This document shows positions 1-6,507 of a stretch of 11,275 nucleotides of DNA, in pieces. Within the stretch, counting starts at the first letter, position 1. Every line of letters begins with the position of its first letter. The notes below the pieces were generated by a model. It made no database searches. It worked only from the letters and a program-made list of their open reading frames with translations, and was not told the DNA's origin. The stretch covers positions 131,291 through 142,565 of the forward strand of contig MPNW01000112.1 in NCBI GenBank assembly GCA_011800805.1, read 5' to 3'. A program made the translations under genes and the position numbers. Source of the DNA: Hirudo medicinalis. Its lineage: Eukaryota; Annelida; Clitellata; Hirudinida; Hirudinidae.

Positions 1-113
1 GTTCTTTTACCACAAATTCTAGCACCATAAGTTCTTTTACCACAAATTCTAGCACCATAAGTTCTTTTACCACAAATTCTAGCACCATAAGTTCTTTTAC
101 CACAAATTCTAGC
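1..113. repeat. 30-bp tandem repeat (minisatellite), 3.8 copies, cut by window edge
   Basis: Units begin at 1, 31, 61 and 91 with GTTCTTTTACC. The first three are identical over 30 bp and the fourth matches for 23 bases before diverging at 114. Perfect identity suggests a recent expansion, and the array probably continues to the left. There are no spacers between units, so it is not CRISPR-like. Confidence 0.95.
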
Positions 114-498
114 GCTAAGCCATCACAAATTCCAAGCTATTTTGCGTGGTCCTTATCCTCCTTTTGGTATTTTATTTTCACACTTGTTACTGCTGCTGCA
201 AAAAATATTAGATGAAATGTAATAGAGAATAAATACCATGTGCAGGTCCTGTGGCTTGTTGTTGGTTCTGTTAAATGCCTCTGGTTTGTTTATTCAAGAA
301 TTGTTTGAAGACAGACTCCACATTGCTGCACATTGTATTTATATGCTTAAAACATTATATTGTATTCTTACTGTTTTCATTAGGTTATGCACTTGTTTAT
401 GATGTGAGTAAGGCACATGTTTATGACATTCTTATGTTGCTTGGCTTTGTGGACTGATGAAGATGATTAAGTGTTTGAATTGTTTGTTTCATGAACAG
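1..498. other. Intron or upstream sequence of the RhoGAP gene, no exon recognised
   Basis: After the 30-bp repeat at 1-113 the stretch is T-rich. It leads into a pyrimidine-rich acceptor at 498. A short open frame at 275-457 (+) is hydrophobic and low in complexity, with no match to the F-BAR domain. It is most simply the intron upstream of the first visible exon. Confidence 0.6.
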
Positions 499-576
499 GC
501 CATGGATGCAGAGACAACCTACAAGCAGTGCATTGTAGAAGCCAACAACCATCAGAACCTTTTAGAACAAACGAAG
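499..576 (+). CDS. RhoGAP gene exon 1 of window: F-BAR helix
   Basis: This 78-nt, phase 0-0 exon encodes residues 1-26. The acceptor is at ATGAACAG and the donor at AAG|GTTATA. The peptide contains TYKQCIVEANNHQ, which resembles the late F-BAR helix of the ARHGAP29/45 family (pattern Y-x-x-C-V-x-E-A-N). It is amphipathic and rich in Gln, Asn and Glu, as expected for a coiled-coil helix. The exon before it is outside the window or unrecognised. Confidence 0.85.
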
Positions 577-3500
577 GTTATAGGATGATGGAACTGATCA
601 GCAAGCTGTTTTGATCATAACTCATTACTATATTCGTTTTTATTATTATTATTATTGTTATTAACTCATGAATATTCATTTGCCCGCTGCAGGTGAGTGT
701 GCTGAACAACATGAAACAACTCCTGTATGAGAGTGATAGAGCTTTAAAAAAGGTGAGACATTTCTCAAAGTCATTTGGCACTCTGCTTTTTCATTGGAGG
801 TGATGTAAAGGATTGCTGGTTAAACAATAAACAGTGTATTCTATGGACTTAATGACATCATTATCATGACCGTTCTTAACGATCTTCTCCGTCCGGCAGG
901 CCACGATGGACTACTTCAAGCTGATGAACACCATCACGGACACCATACCCCAGAACTTCCAGCAAATGTTCGAAGAGAGCAGTTTGTACGGCCCCGGCAG
1001 TCACTACTCGGACTACCTCAAACAGATCAGGACCAAGGACTGTGCCTCTGCTGTGCACAAGCACTACATTTTTGAGCCCTACGTACCTCACGCCAGGTTC
1101 GATGTTCGTTCGTCCGTCTGTTGGCGCAATTAATTAAGATGAAATAAATTTATATTAAGTTAATTCAACAGATATAACGAAGCACCTTTGTACACTGTGG
1201 TCGAGCCATCAATCAATGCATATCAAGGTGCTTTTATTGGTTATTGTTGTCGTTAGTGAAGTCATTTTTTTTATTTCACTCAAGTCTTCATTTAGTTATT
1301 CAGATAACCAATTTAACCATTAGTCATGATAGTGATGATGTCTGAACATCATCTAGTACAAGTGAAAGCCTTAAGACACAAATGACGACAAAAGGCATCG
1401 ATTGAAGTACACTTAAAACGCATTTGAACTCAAAACCGTGCAGCATCGAATTCCTTAGCAGCCGGTCTGAGGATCGTGGACGACTCGGACAGCATCAGCG
1501 GAGAGAGTTCCGTTTCCATGGAATCATCTCCGGGGGCGAGCCCTTTCCAGCCCCACAGGAAGAAAACCGGAAAGGACTGCACGGGCCTCGTGAGCCCGGG
1601 ACTCGTGGAAGACGACGAATTTCAAGGTCAGTTGGTGCAACGTTCATCGTATTTGTTAAATATTTGTTCGTATCGAGGCAGTTTCTAATGGATGCATGAA
1701 TTGCTGAAAGTGAATTCCAACTGTCGAATGTAACGAATCGTTTTCGCTCGAATGATTCTAATTTGATTAAGGCGCGAACGAACTCGGTCATAATCATCCG
1801 TCCGTAATTATTCAAATTAGTTTTTTTAAATGAGCGAATATTCTAATTCTTTCCACCATCAGGAGACACTGCCGGAGATTTCAGCACGGCGGCCACTTTT
1901 CGAGGCATGAAACTTTCCTCGGCAGCTCAGACGCACGTCCTGAAGAAGCTGAGGGCTCCGTCCAAGTGCTGCGAATGCTCGAGCTACGTCTACTTTAACG
2001 GGGCAGAATGCGACAGGGTAGACGACATTTCTGGGCTCTCAATTGCATCTCTTTGAGGACATTCTATTGCGCATTGTATTATTTATTAATTTCATTTTAA
2101 TCTGTTAATAATAATATAATAATTTAATAACAATAATTGCAGGCATATTTATATAGAGTCCCGATCACGAGCATCGTCATCTCAGACTGGCATTAAAATA
2201 ACATTTTCTAAAATAAAATGATGACCAAAAAACTTACAAAAAAAATTGGCTCAAAGAAAAGTAAAACTTGATCGATGCGTTGCAATGTTTTCAAATCAAA
2301 AAACATGTTTTCACATCTCGAGCCTGTAAACCCATCAGTGAATTTATGCTAATCTTTTATCATCATCGTCGTCGTCGCATTAGATTTTAGTAGCATTACT
2401 GAATATAATGAAATTACATGCATTTGAGGATGTAACCTGGTTACAGTGCAGGTTAATAAGCCACAAGAAATGTTTGGAAGTTTTGAAGATTTCTTGCGGC
2501 GATTTGAGACTCACCAACTTCGGAGATGTTTCGCCTCAGAGCCCCTCCACGGTGACCTTCCCCTTGCAGTCCGTCCCCTTCCTGGTCACCAAGTGCATCA
2601 ATGAAATGGACCACCAGGGACTCCACATCAAGGTATTTTGAGGATTTGGTTGCACTATCACTTTGTTCTTTTGGTTTTTAGGGGTCTCAGCTTCATTTTC
2701 AGTTTGTTGAAGTGGCTTAATAATAATTATTAGTAATTAAGATGTTGTTATTACATAATTAAGTTTAGGTAATCATTATAAAATAATATTATATCAAGAA
2801 TCTCTTTCTCTCGACTCATGCTTCCTATAGTTTAGTTGTAGGCAATAAACAAACATGGTGGTAAGGATACAACAAGTTTGACATTTGTGTAAACATCTCA
2901 TCAGGGGGTGTACAGGGTGTCAGCAGTGAAGTCAAAGGTGGAGCAACTCTGCCAAAATTTTGATGCCGACGAGAAGTCGATTGATCTTTCAGACCAGAAC
3001 CCCAACGTGGTCGCCAATGTTCTCAAGCTTTATCTGAGGAAGGTCGGTCCATTTTCATTTGTAATTGTATTAAACATTTTTAGCATTATTTATTTGAATA
3101 TAATGTTTTAATTCATTTTAATTCTTTTTCATTTCTTCTGAATTTTTATAGTTTTAATGTTAAATAGGTTCTTGAGAATCAATTGTTATCGATGATTTGC
3201 ATTTATTCATTGAATGAGTTTTCTTATGAGGCACAATTAATCCAGTGGGAGTTCGATCTCCTAATAAGCATGACATGGTTTTGAAATACTTGGAGATTAT
3301 TATTAAAAGATAATTATTTATAATATATAAATATTTATAGATAAATATGAACAATTGCATTTTTACAGTTACCTGAGCCTTTGCTGACATTCAAGTTGTA
3401 CCCAGTGTTCATTAATATTGCAAAGGTTGTTGTCTCACTTCATCCATCCATCCATCCATCCTTTTGTCAGTCTGTCTGCCTAGCCATTTGCATTACTTTA

Positions 3501-4785
3501 ACTTTCCTTGAGCAGAATGAAGTGGATTTGGCCACAACAAGAGCAGCCCTGAAGCAGGCTGTGGATCAGCTTCCATTTGCCAACTACAGGACTTGTGCCA
3601 TACTTTTCAATCACCTGAACAGGTTCCATTCATTCATTTGTTTGTGCATCTTTCATTCCATCTGTCCATTATTTATTTTTTTTATCTTTCCACTTTTCAT
3701 CTTCCTGCATGTCATAATTTTCAAATTCAAATGACAGAGTGGCCAAGGAACACCACGTGAACCAAATGACGGCGAGCAATTTGGGCATCGTGTTCGGTCC
3801 GACCCTCCTCAGACCCAGGTAACCTTAATGATCATTATCATCATTATTTTCATAGTCGATTTCTTATTTAGAGAGATGGCTTCGGTCACCCATTTGGTGG
3901 ACACCCCGTTTCAATCGAAGGCCGTCGAACTGCTGATCGAAAATGTGGAGGTCGGTCGTTGCCATTTCGAGTCTTTGATCGAGCGACGATTTAATTAAAT
4001 TTGCATTCTCGGTTTATTAATCAATTCCTTGTTTATCTGCAAATGTTTTTTCACAAATCAGACGTCGTGACATCGTTTATACGTTGCAATTCCTCGCCAA
4101 CAGGACGTCTTCGGACTCGCGGAGGCAGCGGAGAAGCCGAAAAGTTCCCTCCTCGTGAGGTCGACGTCTGCCACTCTTAGCGGTTCGTTTCCAACGATTG
4201 CAATCGTCCGGCTTAGAAACATAGCTTTAAATCGACCGCAACAGGTCGTCGATGGAATGATCGTCATCGACATCTCCTCTGGAGGATCGGAGGGATTTAA
4301 TTATTTCTACAAATAATGCGTCGATCGTCTCTATGTTTTGCATTTGTAACGTTGCTCTGCTTAACGTTAAAATTGAAAATTATTTTCTTATTACTTATTT
4401 TAAACATATTTTATTCCTAACAGGTGACATCTCTCCTGGGTGGTGGGTCAAACATAGTACATTAATTCAAGTTTATTATTATTATTATTCAGTTATTTAA
4501 TTTTAAGAAAGCGACCTGATGATTGTACGACGATTACAAAATAATACTAATGATCGACAGGCTCCCATCCAATTTGACTGGAGATTTGCTGAACGAGTTG
4601 GTGAAAGAGGTTCCACATTTTCAGAAGGTTGAGTTGGATTTTACAATGTTTACGATGATTACATTACGATTACATTTCAAAACATCATTACTTTTATTAT
4701 TTGTTTTATTTATTAGACATTTGATTTAAATTGTTTCTGTAATTTGCTAAATAGGTCTGTATAAACTGAAATTAATGAAATAATG

Positions 4786-4822
<37 letters not shown>

Positions 4823-5015
4823 TAGTAATAACATTGGCATTTCGTCATAGATGTCGGAGGACGTGAGTTTCTCCGCATCGAACGCGTCGACGATGACGCC
4901 GCCGTCCTCGACGACTTCCTTCACGACCGACCGCAAGTCGACGGAGGACCAGCACCACAAAGCACAATCTGCGAGCTCCTCGCCGACGACGACCACCGCT
5001 AACATTTCTCTCTGA
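499..5015 (+). CDS. ARHGAP29/45-like: F-BAR/C1/RhoGAP protein, ARHGAP29/ARHGAP45/GMIP family, 3' part of gene (15 exons)
   Basis: The protein is predicted to be a GTPase-activating protein for Rho-family GTPases, bound to membranes or cytoskeleton through its F-BAR region. Joined exons: 499-576, 693-752, 900-1096, 1472-1626, 1863-2017, 2447-2632, 2905-3042, 3369-3425, 3516-3622, 3738-3818, 3872-3950, 4104-4182, 4424-4442, 4561-4627, 4851-5015. They give 540 residues and a TGA, with every intron GT-AG and all phases matching. In assembled numbering: F-BAR end about 1-95; C1 188-232 with ligands H188, C199, C202, C213, C216, H221, C224, C232; RhoGAP about 258-431 with arginine finger R281 (GVYR), K318 (KLYLR) and N392 (SNLGIVFGP); tail 432-540. 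The domain order and motifs such as SYVYFNGAEC match human ARHGAP45/ARHGAP29 and the C. elegans SPV-1 type. Which vertebrate paralogue is closest cannot be settled by eye. The first exons lie outside the window. Confidence 0.95.
693..752 (+). CDS. RhoGAP gene exon 2 of window: F-BAR helix
   Basis: This 60-nt, phase 0-0 exon encodes residues 27-46. The acceptor follows CCCGCTGCAG and the donor is AAG|GTGAGA, a strong match. The helical peptide ends SDRALKK and fits the family position just before the final F-BAR helix. Confidence 0.85.
900..1096 (+). CDS. RhoGAP gene exon 3 of window: F-BAR end and linker
   Basis: This exon encodes residues 47-111 plus two bases of 112. The acceptor is CCGGCAG. 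The favoured donor is GCCAG|GTTCGA. The peptide has the family signature at the F-BAR end: a helix, then ESSLYGPGSHYSDYLKQI (compare the SSKLYDPGQQY region of human ARHGAP45), then HYIFEPYV (compare the DFEPHV region). The 3' end is the least certain junction of the gene. A donor after base 1107 would pair equally well in phase with an acceptor at 1458 or 1461. Confidence 0.88.
1097..1471 (+). other. Intron between exons 3 and 4 of the RhoGAP gene (375 nt)
   Basis: This is an AT-rich intron with no recognised exon. A 9-bp inverted repeat (AAGCACCTT at 1180-1188 and its complement at 1225-1233) could form a short hairpin with a 36-nt loop. The linker it interrupts is poorly conserved, so a small extra exon cannot be excluded. 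Confidence 0.7.
1472..1626 (+). CDS. RhoGAP gene exon 4 of window: Ser-rich linker
   Basis: The exon encodes residues 113-163 with split codons at both ends. The start at 1472 (acceptor CGGTCTGAG) fits the phase of the donor at 1096. AG dinucleotides at 1457-1458 and 1460-1461 have a better pyrimidine run before them and may be the true acceptor, which would require the donor after 1107. The peptide is rich in Ser, Asp and Gly (DDSDSISGESS), like the SDSDS-containing phospho-linker between F-BAR and C1 in ARHGAP45. The donor is TTTCAAG|GTCAGT. Confidence 0.82.
1863..2017 (+). CDS. RhoGAP gene exon 5 of window: first half of C1 zinc finger
   Basis: The exon encodes residues 165-215 after a split Gly codon. 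The acceptor TTTCCACCATCAG has a clear pyrimidine tract. The donor is GACAGG|GTAGAC. It supplies the C1 ligands H188, C199, C202 and C213. An extra cysteine, C200, lies beside the C-x2-C pair, where human ARHGAP45 has Arg. The motif SYVYFNGAEC is nearly identical to vertebrate ARHGAP45/29. Confidence 0.93.
2018..2446 (+). other. Intron inside the C1 domain of the RhoGAP gene (429 nt)
   Basis: This intron is AT-rich, with TTAATAATA-type runs, and I saw nothing coding. The C1 ligand spacing C213-x2-C216 is exact across it, so no exon is missing here. Confidence 0.85.
2447..2632 (+). CDS. RhoGAP gene exon 6 of window: C1 end and RhoGAP start
   Basis: This 186-nt, phase 0-0 exon encodes residues 216-277. 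The acceptor is TTACAG and the donor AAG|GTATTT. It completes the C1 domain (C216, H221, C224, C232; HKKCLEVLKISC). It then runs through a Ser/Pro linker into the first RhoGAP helix (VPFLVTKCINEMDHQGLHIK). The intron before it splits the C1 domain between its third and fourth cysteines. Confidence 0.94.
2905..3042 (+). CDS. RhoGAP gene exon 7 of window: RhoGAP core with arginine finger
   Basis: This 138-nt, phase 0-0 exon encodes residues 278-323. It begins GVYRVSA, where R281 is the catalytic arginine finger of RhoGAP domains (the usual form is GIYRVSG). It also carries NVLKLYLRK; K318 corresponds to the conserved RhoGAP lysine. The acceptor is CATCTCATCAG and the donor AAG|GTCGGT. Confidence 0.95.
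3043..3368 (+). other. Intron inside the RhoGAP domain (326 nt)
   Basis: This is an AT-rich intron with poly-T and ATA/TAT runs before the acceptor. KLYLRK joins directly to LPEPLL across it, so no exon is missing. Confidence 0.88.
3369..3425 (+). CDS. RhoGAP gene exon 8 of window: RhoGAP LPEPL segment
   Basis: This 57-nt, phase 0-0 exon encodes residues 324-342. It starts with LPEPLL, the conserved RhoGAP motif that follows KLYLR, so the junction with the previous exon is confirmed by homology. The acceptor is TTTTTACAG and the donor AAG|GTTGTT. Confidence 0.94.
3440..3462 (+). repeat. (CATC)5 microsatellite in an intron
   Basis: There are five tandem CATC units in the 90-nt intron between exons 8 and 9. 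The run is part of the pyrimidine-rich half of that intron. Confidence 0.9.
3516..3622 (+). CDS. RhoGAP gene exon 9 of window: RhoGAP mid helices
   Basis: The exon encodes residues 343-377 plus two bases of 378. The acceptor follows TTCCTTGAGCAG and the donor is AACAG|GTTCCA. The peptide DQLPFANYRTCAILFNHLNR corresponds to the RhoGAP LPxxN-x-x-TLxxLxxHLxR helix pair. Confidence 0.93.
3738..3818 (+). CDS. RhoGAP gene exon 10 of window: RhoGAP NLGIVFGP motif
   Basis: The exon encodes residues 379-404 with split Arg codons on both sides. It carries MTASNLGIVFGPTLLRP, the most conserved RhoGAP block; N392 matches the asparagine that stabilises the GAP-GTPase transition state. The acceptor is AATGACAG and the donor CCCAG|GTAACC. 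The next intron is only 53 nt. Confidence 0.96.
3872..3950 (+). CDS. RhoGAP gene exon 11 of window: RhoGAP C-terminal helix
   Basis: The exon encodes residues 406-431 after a split Arg codon. The peptide HLVDTPFQSKAVELLIENVE matches the final RhoGAP helix (compare VDYPHQARVIETLI in human ARHGAP45). The acceptor is TTCTTATTTAG and the donor GAG|GTCGGT. Confidence 0.92.
4104..4182 (+). CDS. RhoGAP gene exon 12 of window: start of C-terminal tail
   Basis: The exon encodes residues 432-457 plus one base of 458. The acceptor is TTCCTCGCCAACAG. The donor is TTAGCG|GTTCGT, chosen because it is the only one that fits the following microexon. The same frame stays open past the donor to a TAA at 4314-4316. 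A GTGAGG inside the exon (4156-4161) is a possible alternative donor. The peptide is polar and has no recognised domain. Confidence 0.75.
4424..4442 (+). CDS. 19-nt microexon of the RhoGAP gene
   Basis: The acceptor TTTTATTCCTAACAG and donor GGTG|GTGGGT bound only 19 coding bases. These complete a Gly codon, add Asp-Ile-Ser-Pro-Gly, and begin a Trp codon finished by the next exon. It is the only arrangement I found that joins the exons ending at 4182 and starting at 4561 in frame. This tail is not conserved with vertebrates, so support comes from phase and splice signals rather than homology. Confidence 0.65.
4561..4627 (+). CDS. RhoGAP gene exon 14 of window: tail helix
   Basis: The exon encodes residues 465-486 after a split Trp codon. 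The acceptor is TGATCGACAG and the donor CAGAAG|GTTGAG. The peptide (LTGDLLNELVKEVPHFQK) looks like a short amphipathic helix. No family match was recognised. Confidence 0.7.
4787..4822. repeat. (TAA)12 microsatellite
   Basis: About twelve TAA units lie in the last intron of the RhoGAP gene, 28 bases before the acceptor of the terminal exon. The minus-strand reading gives a meaningless tyrosine run. Confidence 0.95.
4851..5015 (+). CDS. RhoGAP gene last exon: Ser/Thr-rich C-terminus and stop
   Basis: The exon starts in phase 0 after TTCGTCATAG, encodes residues 487-540 and ends with TGA at 5013-5015. About half of the residues are Ser or Thr, suggesting a disordered, phosphorylatable tail. 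The protein ends in Asn-Ile-Ser-Leu, a hydrophobic-x-hydrophobic ending that could bind a class II PDZ domain. Human ARHGAP29 binds the PDZ protein PTPN13 by its C-terminus. The exon is richer in GC than the surrounding introns. Confidence 0.78.
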   Translation: MSEDVSFSASNASTMTPPSSTTSFTTDRKSTEDQHHKAQSASSSPTTTTANISL

Positions 5016-5388
5016 CGTTCGTTCGCTTAATTATTTGTCGACGTCGAACTTGTTTTCCGAGGCCGTCGATGCCTAACGACGTCGATGTCGATAGGTTGTC
5101 TTAGGTGGCTCGATGTTTTCATCCTTCAATTTGCCAGTCTATCTCTCATCTCATTTCAATGACTGTACAGCTGACGGGAACGAGCGATACGAGCATTTAT
5201 TGCATTTGACCGGCTAAATGCTTCCGAACGCATGCCGAGCATTTCTTTAAACGTAGCCAGGATTTCGCGCTGGAAACGTTGATGGAGAGTTTACCTTCGT
5301 TTCCTTTGTTTACGAATGAAATCCTTAAAATAATGAGTAGATATTTCAAATGCAATCGTTTAGCCGAATTGGTATTATGTAATTAATT

Positions 5389-5394
5389 ATTAAA
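5389..5394 (+). terminator. Candidate polyadenylation signal ATTAAA of the RhoGAP gene
   Basis: This is the first common poly(A) hexamer variant after the TGA, 374 bases downstream, and T/G-containing sequence follows at 5417-5430. No canonical AATAAA occurs between 5016 and this point. Assignment rests on the motif alone. Confidence 0.4.
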
Positions 5395-5499
5395 TGTTTA
5401 AAAACGTAATTATCGATGTTCGTTACGTCTCGGCGATGTCGCACGGTCGTCGTAGGAAGCCTTTTTGAAAGCTCGATTTTGAAATCAACAGTATTTGCA

Positions 5500-5589
5500 T
5501 TCGAAGCTTTGCCACCTTCGCTCGTTCGAGGCTTTTTCGTGCAATTCGTCGACGGAATTAAAAATTAAAAACTTGCCGAAAGCTTCGAA
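5500..5589. repeat. Perfect 11-bp inverted repeat
   Basis: TTCGAAGCTTT at 5500-5510 is the exact reverse complement of AAAGCTTCGAA at 5579-5589, with 68 bases between. It could form a hairpin in the RNA of either strand. It lies in the CpG-rich intergenic part. Confidence 0.7.
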
Positions 5590-5727
5590 GGACTCGCCAT
5601 CTTTCCTGCGGTTTACGAAACTCTTCGAGTCGGCAGTCGTTCGGTGGTTCGGGATCTGGTCGTTGCCTTTCCATTGCTCGATTGTTGTTGGTATTTGAAT
5701 GAATGCCGTTCGACGACATGACATCGT

Positions 5728-5733
5728 TTTATT
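5728..5733 (-). terminator. Candidate polyadenylation signal AATAAA of the synaptotagmin gene
   Basis: Read on the minus strand, AATAAA lies about 775 bases after the synaptotagmin stop. I saw no canonical hexamer nearer to it. If used, the two convergent 3' UTRs would end roughly 300 bases apart. Confidence 0.35.
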
Positions 5734-6015
5734 TTTGTTCTTTTCTTTCCTTCTGAAATGATTTCCTATCGAATCTGCTGCTTATAAATTACTTTCACCT
5801 TCATGGATCCTTGCAAAAGTCTTTGGATCCTGTTAGTTGTTTTTTTAAGTTTGAGCTGCCATTGTTTGTAATTCTGTGATTATTTAAAGATTCTCTCATT
5901 AAAAATGGTTTACAATTATTTCTCCCATAGATCTTGTGCGACACTTGAACAATAATACTCTTTACAGTTCAACAGTATGTAACCCCATATGTTAGATGCC
6001 TAGTTTGTGCTGATC

Positions 6016-6056
6016 TGATGATGGTGATGGTGGTGATGATGATGATGATGATGATG
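6016..6056. repeat. (GAT/GGT)n microsatellite
   Basis: An imperfect run of GATGGT units passes into seven perfect GAT units. On the minus strand it codes only a low-complexity Ile run. Confidence 0.92.
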
Positions 6057-6204
6057 TTAACTCGTATCATTGGCAAGGAACTACGTCTCATTATTATCAT
6101 CGTTATTCTAGTTCTAAACACGTCAACACGCCACAAGAACAACATCGCATTCGCGTAAAGAAACAATTAAAGGTCTGTTGTCATCTTCACCGTTTTCATT
6201 ACAG

Positions 6205-6243
6205 GTTGACATTACGAGTTGACGTTACAAGTTGACGTTACAG
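6205..6243. repeat. Three tandem copies of a 13-bp unit
   Basis: The units are GTTGACATTACGA, GTTGACGTTACAA and GTTGACGTTACAG. They differ at one or two positions. Each contains TGAC followed by A/GTTAC, near the half-site of a CRE. Confidence 0.85.
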
Positions 6244-6507
6244 GAACGAGTTTCAAGGAAACTCTTGCGTTGTTTATCGTAGATTGTTCTTATCTCATCA
6301 GCGAGATTGTTTGTCACCGACAGGATGCGGTGGACCGAGTTTTCGAAAATGTCGTTAAACCATTCATTCAGTCAAGTGAGAACTTAAACCGCGCCTTTTA
6401 AAGTTGAGTTGGTTGAGTGTGCGTAGGTTCGTGGTGGTTACTCGTCAATACATTGAGCGTGGACCGCGTGGATTGGAAGGCCTGCAAGGTCGGGGTAAGG
6501 GCCCGGT

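Larger units (their letters stand above)
5016..6507. other. Convergent intergenic region with the two 3' UTRs
   Basis: This 1,492-nt stretch separates the stop codons of two genes that face each other. The first part (to about 5400) should be the RhoGAP 3' UTR. The last part, read on the minus strand, should be the synaptotagmin 3' UTR. It is CpG-rich between 5020 and 5700. It contains the inverted repeat at 5500/5579, the GAT repeat at 6016-6056 and the 13-bp triplicate at 6205-6243. Several short frames are open on both strands, but none shows a domain I recognise. Confidence 0.75.

Noticed and set aside
1..113. Direct repeats that might suggest a CRISPR array
   Set aside because: The 30-bp units are directly adjacent with no spacers, and the genome is clearly eukaryotic.
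275..457. Plus-strand frame of 60 codons before the first exon
   Set aside because: The peptide is hydrophobic and unlike the F-BAR coiled coil that should precede exon 499-576.
866..1075. Plus-strand frame from ATG 866
   Set aside because: It is a different frame over the exon at 900-1096, whose correct frame gives a conserved F-BAR-end peptide.
1180..1233. 9-bp inverted repeat in an intron
   Set aside because: Short stems with a 36-nt loop are common by chance; nothing else marks it as an RNA gene.
1495..1815. Minus-strand frame of 106 codons
   Set aside because: It is the antisense of the linker exon 1472-1626 plus intron and has no family features.
4058..4273. Minus-strand frame of 71 codons
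   Set aside because: It is the antisense shadow of the exon at 4104-4182 and the adjoining intron.
4772..5005. Minus-strand frame with a poly-Tyr end
   Set aside because: It is antisense to the terminal RhoGAP exon, and the Tyr run is the TAA microsatellite.
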